A DNA stretch of 64,000 bases, from positions 1 to 64,000 of the forward strand of contig JAFIGD010000028.1 of NCBI GenBank assembly GCA_020831625.1. The letters run 5' to 3'. The position numbers and the translations under genes are program-made. Below, piece after piece: positions 57,538 through 64,000 of the stretch; position 1 is the first letter of the stretch; every line of letters begins with the position of its first letter. Origin of the DNA: Verrucomicrobiota bacterium (lineage in GTDB: Bacteria > Verrucomicrobiota > Kiritimatiellia > SS1-B-03-39 > UBA6053). A model generated the notes under the pieces. It searched no databases. It saw only the letters and a list, made by a program, of their open reading frames with translations, and was not told where the DNA came from.

Positions 57538-58506
57538 TCAGCTGTTCACGGCCTCGTCGTACACCCCGATGGCCCGGAATTTGTCGTATCGGTCCTGTAT
57601 ACGCTCCTCGATGGTCATGGCGTCGAGTTCGGCCAGATGTTTGGCGACGAGGGTGGCGATGGATTTCGCGGTGGCCTCGGGGTTCTGGTGGGCGCCGCCG
57701 AGGGGTTCGGGGACCACGTCGTCGGCGATTTTCAGATCGATCAGGTCGGTGGCGGTCAGTTTCAGGTTTTCCGCGGCTTTGTCGGCATAGGCGCGGTCTT
57801 TCCAGAGAATGGCGGCGCAGCCTTCGGGGCTGATGACGGAGTAATAGCTGTGTTCGAGCACCAGGATCCGGTTGCTGACACCGATGCCGAGGGCGCCGCC
57901 GCTGCCGCCTTCACCGATGACGATGGAGATGAAGGGCACTTTGAAGAGGAAGGCCTCGCGGAGGTTGACGGCGATGGCCTCGGCGACGTGGCGCTCTTCG
58001 GATTCAAGTCCGGGATAGGCTCCGGGGGTGTCGATGAAGCTGATGATGGGCATGCCGAATTTATCAGCCATTTTCATGAGACGGAGGGCTTTGCGGTACC
58101 CTTCGGGATAGGGGCATCCGAAATTGCATTCGAGATTGCTTTTGGTGTCGCGCCCTTTCTGGGTGCCGATGACCATGACCGCGCGGCCGTTGAAGCGGGC
58201 GACACCGCCGATGATGGCGCGGTCGTCACGGTAGAGGCGGTCGCCGTGGAGTTCCTGAAAATCGGTGGTGATGAGGTTGATGTAATCCCGGGTGTAGGGA
58301 CGCATCGGGTGGCGGGCCATCTGGACTTTCTGCCAGGGGGACATGCCCGAATAAATTTTTTGTTTGGTTTCCAGAATTTTCTGTTCGATCCGTTCCACCT
58401 CGCTTTTCATGTCGATGTTTTGATCCTCGCTGAAGGAGCGGAGTTCAGACATTTTCTTTTCGAGTTCGAGGATGGGCTTTTCGAAGGGAAGAACGTAGTT
58501 GGACAT
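57538..58506 (-). CDS. accA: Acetyl-CoA carboxylase carboxyltransferase subunit alpha
   Basis: A 322-residue AccA, the alpha half of the carboxyltransferase that makes malonyl-CoA for fatty-acid synthesis. Signature blocks are 'WQKVQMARHPMRPYTRDYI', 'FQELHGDRLYRDDRAIIGGVARF', 'FIDTPGAYPGLESEERHVAEAIA' and 'IGEGGSGGALGIGVSN'. The length is standard (about 319). accD is not in the window. It lies between the kinase-like gene (46 nt upstream) and the ECF sigma gene. Confidence 0.97.
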   Translation of the reverse strand: MSNYVLPFEKPILELEKKMSELRSFSEDQNIDMKSEVERIEQKILETKQKIYSGMSPWQKVQMARHPMRPYTRDYINLITTDFQELHGDRLYRDDRAIIGGVARFNGRAVMVIGTQKGRDTKSNLECNFGCPYPEGYRKALRLMKMADKFGMPIISFIDTPGAYPGLESEERHVAEAIAVNLREAFLFKVPFISIVIGEGGSGGALGIGVSNRILVLEHSYYSVISPEGCAAILWKDRAYADKAAENLKLTATDLIDLKIADDVVPEPLGGAHQNPEATAKSIATLVAKHLAELDAMTIEERIQDRYDKFRAIGVYDEAVNS

Positions 58507-58552
58507 AGGGGTTCAGGATTCGGGGTTGGACAGATTAGAGCCGGGAGTCACG

Positions 58553-59365
58553 TTAGAGCAGGGAATCAAGGTCGCGTTTGACCAGCGCCATACTGGGGTA
58601 GCGTAATTCGACCTTTTTAGAAAGGCATTTCATGACGATGTCTTCAAGCTTTTTGGAAATATCTTTGCGGTGTTCATGGACGGGGTAGGCCTTCACACGA
58701 GGGTCCACCACCGCGCGTTTGTATTCGGTGACGCTGTTGGCTTCAAAGGGTTTGTGGCTGCACAGCAGCTCGTAGGCGGCCACGCCGAAGGCGAACACCT
58801 CTGAACGTTCGTCCACAATCCGGTGCACCAGGGTTTCCGGAGCGAGGTAGGTGGGGGTTCCGGGAAGAATTTTCATTTTCACGGGACGGGAGCCCCGGTG
58901 TTTCATGCAAAGGTCAAAGTCAATCAGCAGCAGGTCAATGCTGGGTTTGATCAGCATATTTTCGGGTTTGAGATCCATGTGGAGGTAGCCGCGGCTGTGG
59001 ACGTAGGCCAGAGCGGCGGCCAACTGGCGGACGAGTGTGAGCGAATGCTGCCTTAAAATCGGGTCCTGGTGCAGGATGCATTCCCGCAGGTTGTCGGATT
59101 CGTGGTATTCGATCACCATATAGGGCATGCCCTTGACTTTTCCGTCCTCCAGCACTTTGACCACACCGGGGTGATTGAGTTCTTTGAGAATGTTCAATCC
59201 CTTGGTGAACGTTTTGCGCATGTGGCGGTCTGTCTTATATTGCTCCTTGATAAACCGCACCACGACCCGCTTCCCGTCGGGCTGTGAACATACGTAAAGA
59301 TCGGTTAGTCCCCCTTTGGGAATCTTCCGAATCATGCGAAACTGTGGCAGGTCCTGAATTTGCAT
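58553..59365 (-). CDS. Serine/threonine protein kinase-like protein with altered catalytic motifs
   Basis: A 270-residue kinase fold without a membrane segment or sensor domain. The glycine loop 'IPKGGLTDLYVC' is relaxed. The beta-3 Lys of VAxK is R37 ('VVVRFI'), and the position expected for the alpha-C Glu is G56. The catalytic loop reads H129-M-D131-LKPEN (HMD for HRD), and DFG is D149-F-D151. The APE motif (175-177) and 'SEVFAFGVAAYELL' are present. The catalytic Asp and metal Asp remain, but the ATP-positioning Lys-Glu pair appears lost, so it may be weakly active or a pseudokinase. It leads a run with accA and the ECF sigma pair. Confidence 0.85.
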   Translation of the reverse strand: MQIQDLPQFRMIRKIPKGGLTDLYVCSQPDGKRVVVRFIKEQYKTDRHMRKTFTKGLNILKELNHPGVVKVLEDGKVKGMPYMVIEYHESDNLRECILHQDPILRQHSLTLVRQLAAALAYVHSRGYLHMDLKPENMLIKPSIDLLLIDFDLCMKHRGSRPVKMKILPGTPTYLAPETLVHRIVDERSEVFAFGVAAYELLCSHKPFEANSVTEYKRAVVDPRVKAYPVHEHRKDISKKLEDIVMKCLSKKVELRYPSMALVKRDLDSLL

Positions 59366-59427
59366 GGACGAAGTCTATCAAAATGTTAAGGTCTTGTACA
59401 TAGGCATTCTCCCGGTTTGTGTAAAAA

Positions 59428-60261
59428 ATGAAAATCAGTCTTCCCAACGATCCATGGCTTCCCGCGTCTCCGGTTACCCGGAGCCTTATTTTATTGAATT
59501 TACTGGTGTGGCTGACGGGCTCGCTCGGGGATGTTTTCCGGATGGAGGCTTTCAACACGGAGTCCATTTTGCTCACGTTCGGCCTGTTTCCGCAGTCGGT
59601 GGCCGGGGACGGAACCCTGTGGACACCGTTCACGCACATGTTTTTGCACGGAAACGGAACCCATTTGCTGGTGAACATGCTGGGGCTGTTTTTGCTGGGA
59701 CCGGATTTGGAGCGCACCTTTGGGACGGTGTCCTTCCTGTTGCTGTATTTGCTCAGCGGTCTGGTGGGCGGGGTGGGGTATATGCTGTTCTCGTTTCTGG
59801 TGCTGGGTCAGCTTCACCCGGTGGTGGGCGCCTCGGGGGCGATTATGGGCATTCTCGGCGCGATTGTGGCGCTTTTTCCCGGGCGGGTGTATGTGATTCT
59901 GCCGCTGATGATTCCTCTGCGGGCCTCCACGCTGGCGGTGTTGATGCTGACCGCGCATGTGTTTTTCATGTTCACGCCCTACGGCGGACGGGTGGCGTAT
60001 GATGTGCATTTGTACGGCGGGTTGACCGGATACGGTTTTGCATGGTGGGTTTCCCGACGCCACATGCGCCGGGTCCGCGCCCGGTCACCGGAGCTGGATC
60101 CGGCCCGGGATGCGGCCGAGCTGGAGGGCCTGGTGGTGCGCCGGGCCCGGGGGACCGAACCGCTCTCCGATGAGGAGCTTCAACGCTATGCGTTTCTGAA
60201 AGAGGCCCTGCGGTATGAGGACGTGCTGACGCTCGAGGAGCTTGAGGGTCAGGAGGTCTGA
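59428..60261 (+). CDS. Rhomboid-family intramembrane serine protease
   Basis: A 277-residue membrane protein with six predicted helices. The catalytic serine is S136 in 'VVGASGAIMGILGA'. The partner histidine is H194 in 'AYDVHLYGGLTGYGF', in the HxxxG arrangement typical of rhomboids. 'WTPFTHMFLHGNGTHLLVNMLGLFLLG' is the first conserved block (H..N). A soluble, charged C-terminal tail of about 70 residues follows. It cleaves transmembrane substrates within the bilayer. Its end overlaps the 3' end of the convergent rnc gene by 13 bp. Confidence 0.93.
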   Translation: MKISLPNDPWLPASPVTRSLILLNLLVWLTGSLGDVFRMEAFNTESILLTFGLFPQSVAGDGTLWTPFTHMFLHGNGTHLLVNMLGLFLLGPDLERTFGTVSFLLLYLLSGLVGGVGYMLFSFLVLGQLHPVVGASGAIMGILGAIVALFPGRVYVILPLMIPLRASTLAVLMLTAHVFFMFTPYGGRVAYDVHLYGGLTGYGFAWWVSRRHMRRVRARSPELDPARDAAELEGLVVRRARGTEPLSDEELQRYAFLKEALRYEDVLTLEELEGQEV

Positions 60262-60947
60262 AGCACGGCCAGGGCTTTGCGGGCGGCGTCCACTTCGGCG
60301 GCGCGTTTGCTGGCCCCTTCGCCGCGGGCGAGTTCCTCGCCGTCCCAGGTGACACTTGCGAGGTAGGTGCGGTCGTGGGCGGGGCCGGTTTCCTCGAGAA
60401 TGGTGTATTCGGGGTTGGTCTGTCGTTCCCGCTGGGTGAATTCCTGGAGGGTGCCTTTGGGATTGTCGACATCCGGGCTTTGCACCAGGCGGTGTTCGAG
60501 GCGGGGAACGAAATGCCGGGAGAACACTTTGGCGGCGGCTTTGTGTCCGCCGTCCTCGTACACCGCGCCCAGGACCGCCTCCACGGCGTCGGCGAGATTG
60601 GACTCTTTGGACGCGCCGCCGGAGCGGGCCTCGCCGCGTCCCATGCGGAGCAGTTCGCCGATCCCCCAGGCCGCGCCGACCCGGGCGAGACCGCTCCGGT
60701 TGGTGACGGTGCTGCGGAATTTGGTCATATCCCCCTCGTTCATGTCGTTGGCGTGGGCGTAGAGGTGTTCGGCCGCGAGAAGTCCCACAACCGCGTCCCC
60801 GAGAAACTCCAGCCGCTGATTGTCGGCGCAGGTTTCATGGCCTTTTTCGTTCCGGTAGCTGGGGTGGGTGAGCGCGGTGGTCAGGCGGTCCTTGGATTTA
60901 AACCGGTATCCGAGGGTTTTTTCGAGGGATTTATAGGGGGATTTCAT
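60249..60947 (-). CDS. rnc: Ribonuclease III
   Basis: A 232-residue RNase III. The catalytic signature 'NQRLEFLGDAVVGLL' (E47, D51) and the second acidic cluster 'ADAVEAVLGAVYEDGG' are followed by a C-terminal dsRNA-binding domain ('PEYTILEETGPAHDRTYLASVTWDGEELARGEGASKRAAEVDAARKALAVL'). It processes rRNA precursors and other double-stranded RNA. It starts 2 nt after the xerD stop, so the two are co-transcribed. Confidence 0.96.
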   Translation of the reverse strand: MKSPYKSLEKTLGYRFKSKDRLTTALTHPSYRNEKGHETCADNQRLEFLGDAVVGLLAAEHLYAHANDMNEGDMTKFRSTVTNRSGLARVGAAWGIGELLRMGRGEARSGGASKESNLADAVEAVLGAVYEDGGHKAAAKVFSRHFVPRLEHRLVQSPDVDNPKGTLQEFTQRERQTNPEYTILEETGPAHDRTYLASVTWDGEELARGEGASKRAAEVDAARKALAVLQTS

Positions 60948-60949
60948 GA

Positions 60950-61840
60950 TCAGGCGCGGGGATGAAAGGCGTGGTGGACCTGGCGGAGGCGCTGCTGGTC
61001 AACGTGGGTGTAGATCTGGGTGGTGCTGATATCGGCGTGCCCGAGCATTTCCTGAATGGCGCGCAGCGGGGCGCCGGCGGAGAGGAGATGGCTGGCGAAG
61101 CTGTGCCGCAGCGAGTGGGGATGCGGGGTGCCGGGCAGATTGAGTTCGCGGGCGTAATCCCGGATCATCTGCCAGATGCGGGCCCGGGTCAGGGGAAGGC
61201 CGTTCACGGAGAGAAAGACCTCGGGGGTGTCCGGGGCGTTGGCCAGGAGGACGGGGCGCACGGTTTCGATGTAGAGGGTGACGTGTTTGGCGGTGGCGCG
61301 GGCCACGGGCACGAGCCGCTGTTTGCGTCCTTTGCCGGTGACACGCAGGTAGCCCTGGTCGAAGTGGAGATTGTCGAGGGTGAGGTGGACCAGTTCGCTG
61401 ACCCGCAGGCCGCAGGCGTACATGAGGTCGAGAATCGCGCGGTCCCTTTTTCCGAGTTCGGTTTTGGGGCTGGGGGCTTTCAGAAGCCGGGAAACATCGT
61501 CCGGGGAGAGAATTTCGGGCAGGTGCCGCCAAAGCGACGGACTGTCCATGCTGTCGGTGAGGTCGGTTTTCAGAATACCTTCCTGGGTGAGGAAGCGGAA
61601 AAACATTTTGATGGAGACGAGACGGCGGGCGAGGGTGGCGGGTTGGAGTCCCTGTTTGCGGCCCCGCATCAGGAAATCCACCATGCGGGCCCGGGTGATG
61701 GAGGAGAGGTCCCGCTGCTCACCGGGGGTGAGAAAGGCCTGAAACGCTTTGAGGTCGTTGGCATAGGCCTCGCCGGTGCGGGGGGAGAGACCGCGTTCGA
61801 TCAGCATCGAATCGAGAAAAAGGCGAATCTCCTGGTCCAT
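60950..61840 (-). CDS. xerD: Tyrosine recombinase XerD/XerC
   Basis: A 296-residue tyrosine recombinase with an N-terminal SAM-like DNA-binding domain and catalytic residues R146 ('CGLRVSEL'), K170 ('VTGKGRKQR'), H242 and R245 ('HPHSLRHSFASHLL'), H268 ('LGHADISTTQIYTHV') and nucleophile Y277. The length fits XerD (298), and 'HVDQQRLRQVHHAFHPRA' is the usual XerD C-terminus, so dimer resolution at dif is the likely role. XerC is a close alternative. I chose the start at 61840; the frame upstream is shadow of the TPR gene. Confidence 0.94.
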   Translation of the reverse strand: MDQEIRLFLDSMLIERGLSPRTGEAYANDLKAFQAFLTPGEQRDLSSITRARMVDFLMRGRKQGLQPATLARRLVSIKMFFRFLTQEGILKTDLTDSMDSPSLWRHLPEILSPDDVSRLLKAPSPKTELGKRDRAILDLMYACGLRVSELVHLTLDNLHFDQGYLRVTGKGRKQRLVPVARATAKHVTLYIETVRPVLLANAPDTPEVFLSVNGLPLTRARIWQMIRDYARELNLPGTPHPHSLRHSFASHLLSAGAPLRAIQEMLGHADISTTQIYTHVDQQRLRQVHHAFHPRA

Positions 61841-61854
61841 GTTGGCGGGTCCGT

Positions 61855-64000
61855 TCAGTCGGTTGCGGACGGAAAAGGATTCAGGCCCCGGTCCATGAGC
61901 GCCAGCGCGTTGCGGGCGCGGCGGCCCATATCCGGGTAGCCTTCCTCGAAGATGTCGATGAATTCCTCGAGTGCATCCCGGGCCGCGTCGAGGTCTCCGA
62001 GACGCCAGTGGACCTGCGCGAGGTTCCAGTGGGCGGTGGGGAGGATGAGGTCCTGATCGAGTTCGACCGCGCGCAGGAGATCCTCCCGCGCGGCTGCGAG
62101 CTTGTTTTGACGGGCCCGCACGTTTCCGCGCTGGGCGAAGTAGGTGAGGTGAAAGGTGGGACGCCGGGTGCGGTTGATCAGTTCGGTGTACACCTCTTCC
62201 GCCTCGGCGTAGCGGCCCAGGGCGATCATGGTTTCGCCGTGACCCGAGAAGCTTTGTTCCTGTTGGACGCTGTAGTGGGGACGGAGAGCGAAAAAGAGGC
62301 CGAGGGTGATGGGAATGACAATCGCGAGGGTGGCGGCGGTGCCGATGATGGATCCCCGCTGGCGTTCCAGAAAGCGGACCCAGCCCGGATACCGGCCGAG
62401 TTCGAGATCCTCCTTGGCGTGAAGGGGGGCGAACCGCAGGCAAAAGGCGGCGGTGAGCGGATGCCAGCCCCGGGAGTCCCCGTCCCATTCGAGGGGGAAG
62501 CCGCGCCCCGTCTTTACGTGATCATCCAGGGCCCGCGCCCAGGAAAGGCCCATCTGCGTGCGGATATCGACCGGGGCATCCAGGAGCAGGGGGCGCATAA
62601 AGAGGTGCTGGGAGAGGGTGCGGACCGGCGCGGGCGCGGGATCATCCTCTCTCGGTTCCCATTGCAGGAGGCCCTTGTCGCCCCGAAGCCCTTTGGATTG
62701 GGAGAGGGCCCGGTAGAGTCCCCGTTGATGTTCCTCGGGCAAATCATGCCACAGCAGAGGCAAAAGACCGCCGAGGGTCATCCGTTTGGTCAGCGCGCCG
62801 TCGCGGGTGCGGTCGAGAAAGACGGCCCGGGGGGCGGACCAGTGGTGTTCGAGCAGGTGCGCGCGCCAGCGTTCGCGGACCTCTTTGAATGCGGATGAAT
62901 TCTTTGAGAGATCGCGGTAGGCGTCGATTTCGGCGATCAACAGCGCCGCCAGATCGCACAGATCGACGTCCTCATCGACGATTTCGGGGGTGAAAGCCGT
63001 GTCCGCGTCCGGCCAGACGGGGAGGGGGCCCTTTCCGTCGGTGAGTTCAATCCACGCGCGGATATGGCTCTCCAGCCGGGGAAGCAGCGCGGAGGGAAGG
63101 GGGAGGGGCGCGTCGCCCTTGCGGGCGGTGCGGACGGCGATGGCGAGCGCCGGCCATGCGGGGACGGCGGTTTCGGCTTCGGCGCCGTTCAGCGGGGCGA
63201 AGGCGGGCAGGGCTCCGTTCGGGAACGGGGCGATATGGCAAAGGGTTTCCAGGAGCGCGCCGGCGGATTCGGGCTCCATCCGGGTCAGCGCCGGAAGCAG
63301 ACCGGGCAGGTCGAGCAGATTGAGGCCGGGGGGCGTGACACCGGGTTCGCTTAGACTTTCGGCCGGAAACGTCCCGGCGGGCGGATGCAGACCGGATTCC
63401 AGAACCTCCAGGGCCAAATCAAAGAGCACCGGACGCTCCTCGGCTTTCATGCGGGTCAGCCAGAGCATGCGCTGCTTCCAGAGATCGGTCCAGAGCGCGC
63501 GCAGGTCGGTTTCGGGCTCCGGGGCGGCGTCGGCCGGGTCACCCTTATGAGGGTCACCGATCTGAACGGTGAGCCGAACCCAGCGGCGGTTTTCGCGGAC
63601 ATCCTGGGTCAGTTCAATCGTGTGCTCCCCCAGTTGAAGGGTGCTGCGGGGGCCCTCCTCGGTGACCGTCTGGCGGGTGCAGAACAGTTCCGGAACTGCG
63701 GAGACCGGGAAATTGCCCAGAAACACGCCGGGGCGGACCTGAAAGAAGAGAAGGTCCACCTCGTCAGCGGACACCAGCCGATAGCCGCAGTTCAGCAAAT
63801 GGAGGGTCTGCAGGTCGTATCCAGGCGGAAGACCCGGTTCAAAAGACCAGCTTCCTCCGGGGGAGGCGCCGGTGATGCCGCCGAGGGTGCGCGCGGTTTG
63901 GAACGAGGCGGCCAGGGCGTGTTCCGGGTCGCGGCCGGGACGGTGCGCGACCAGGGGAAGATCCTGATGCCAGGTGTCGGAATAATGCTGAAGATCGGTT
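61855..64000 (-). CDS. Large TPR membrane protein of unknown function (partial)
   Basis: The frame runs in from the right edge with no start inside the window; at least 714 residues are visible. A soluble N-terminal part of about 530 residues includes the W-rich 'GGSWSFEPGLPPGYDLQTLHLLNCGYRL' and a proline/leucine-rich middle, matching no family I know. One membrane helix follows ('GSIIGTAATLAIVIPITLGLFFAL', about 150 residues before the end). The C-terminal TPR-like helices ('GRYAEAEEVYTELINRT', 'AAREDLLRAVELDQDL', 'GDLDAARDALEEFIDIF') would lie on the other side of the membrane. xerD begins 14 nt downstream, so TPR-xerD-rnc form a run. Confidence 0.7.
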   Translation of the reverse strand, partial: TDLQHYSDTWHQDLPLVAHRPGRDPEHALAASFQTARTLGGITGASPGGSWSFEPGLPPGYDLQTLHLLNCGYRLVSADEVDLLFFQVRPGVFLGNFPVSAVPELFCTRQTVTEEGPRSTLQLGEHTIELTQDVRENRRWVRLTVQIGDPHKGDPADAAPEPETDLRALWTDLWKQRMLWLTRMKAEERPVLFDLALEVLESGLHPPAGTFPAESLSEPGVTPPGLNLLDLPGLLPALTRMEPESAGALLETLCHIAPFPNGALPAFAPLNGAEAETAVPAWPALAIAVRTARKGDAPLPLPSALLPRLESHIRAWIELTDGKGPLPVWPDADTAFTPEIVDEDVDLCDLAALLIAEIDAYRDLSKNSSAFKEVRERWRAHLLEHHWSAPRAVFLDRTRDGALTKRMTLGGLLPLLWHDLPEEHQRGLYRALSQSKGLRGDKGLLQWEPREDDPAPAPVRTLSQHLFMRPLLLDAPVDIRTQMGLSWARALDDHVKTGRGFPLEWDGDSRGWHPLTAAFCLRFAPLHAKEDLELGRYPGWVRFLERQRGSIIGTAATLAIVIPITLGLFFALRPHYSVQQEQSFSGHGETMIALGRYAEAEEVYTELINRTRRPTFHLTYFAQRGNVRARQNKLAAAREDLLRAVELDQDLILPTAHWNLAQVHWRLGDLDAARDALEEFIDIFEEGYPDMGRRARNALALMDRGLNPFPSATD

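Overview
The window looks like a chromosomal segment of a GC-rich bacterium of the PVC superphylum, most likely Kiritimatiellota/Verrucomicrobiota. This is inferred from PEP-CTERM proteins, very large secreted glycoside hydrolases with DxDxDG calcium-binding spacers, FAD_oxidored and ebo-type TIM-barrel families, dispersed 'ACCACGGATGA' intergenic repeats and dispersed his genes. No rRNA or other taxonomic marker is present to prove it.

1-11.9 kb is a complete-looking type III-B CRISPR-Cas locus read leftwards. A ring-nuclease-like Cas_NE0113 gene is followed by cas10(cmr2)-cmr3-cmr4-cmr5-cmr6-cmr1, then a separate cassette (ribbon-helix-helix regulator, Card1/Can2-like CARF nuclease, small Csx3-like ring nuclease), then cas1-cas2, a terminator, a leader and a CRISPR array running off the left edge. 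Cas10 keeps both its HD and GGDD motifs, so the locus should make cyclic oligoadenylate. Card1 would be the effector; the Csx3-like and NE0113-like proteins are candidate off-switches. Two nearly identical tandem palindromes (TTGACGTCAA twice) lie upstream of cas10 and of cas1, and a long inverted repeat lies in front of the RHH-Card1-Csx3 cassette. This suggests two regulatory circuits. No cas6 is present.

11.9-18.8 kb holds a leftward hisF-aguB-CPBP protease run and a rightward LolD/FtsX/AttH-type ABC export operon. 18.8-44 kb is an alpha-glucan (starch/glycogen) utilisation region: two PEP-CTERM proteins, a 2,804-residue GH13+GH57 enzyme, a 1,298-residue GH13 enzyme, a membrane-anchored pullulanase, a cytosolic GH13 enzyme, MalQ, and two coupled secreted proteins of unknown role. 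Four LacI-family-like operators (core AACGTT or ATCGTT) sit in front of the first four of these genes, three of them directly behind recognisable -10 boxes.

44-56.6 kb is mixed: an NAGS-like protein, an IclR-type regulator coupled to an FAD oxidoreductase, a broken UPF0175/PIN toxin-antitoxin pair, an M42 peptidase with hisH and hisB, an ebo-like TatD hydrolase with an SSS symporter, the tmRNA gene, and an aldolase-like protein coupled to D-lyxose isomerase. 56.6-64 kb carries a leftward kinase-like/accA/ECF sigma/anti-sigma run, a rhomboid protease, and a leftward TPR protein/xerD/rnc run that continues past the right edge.
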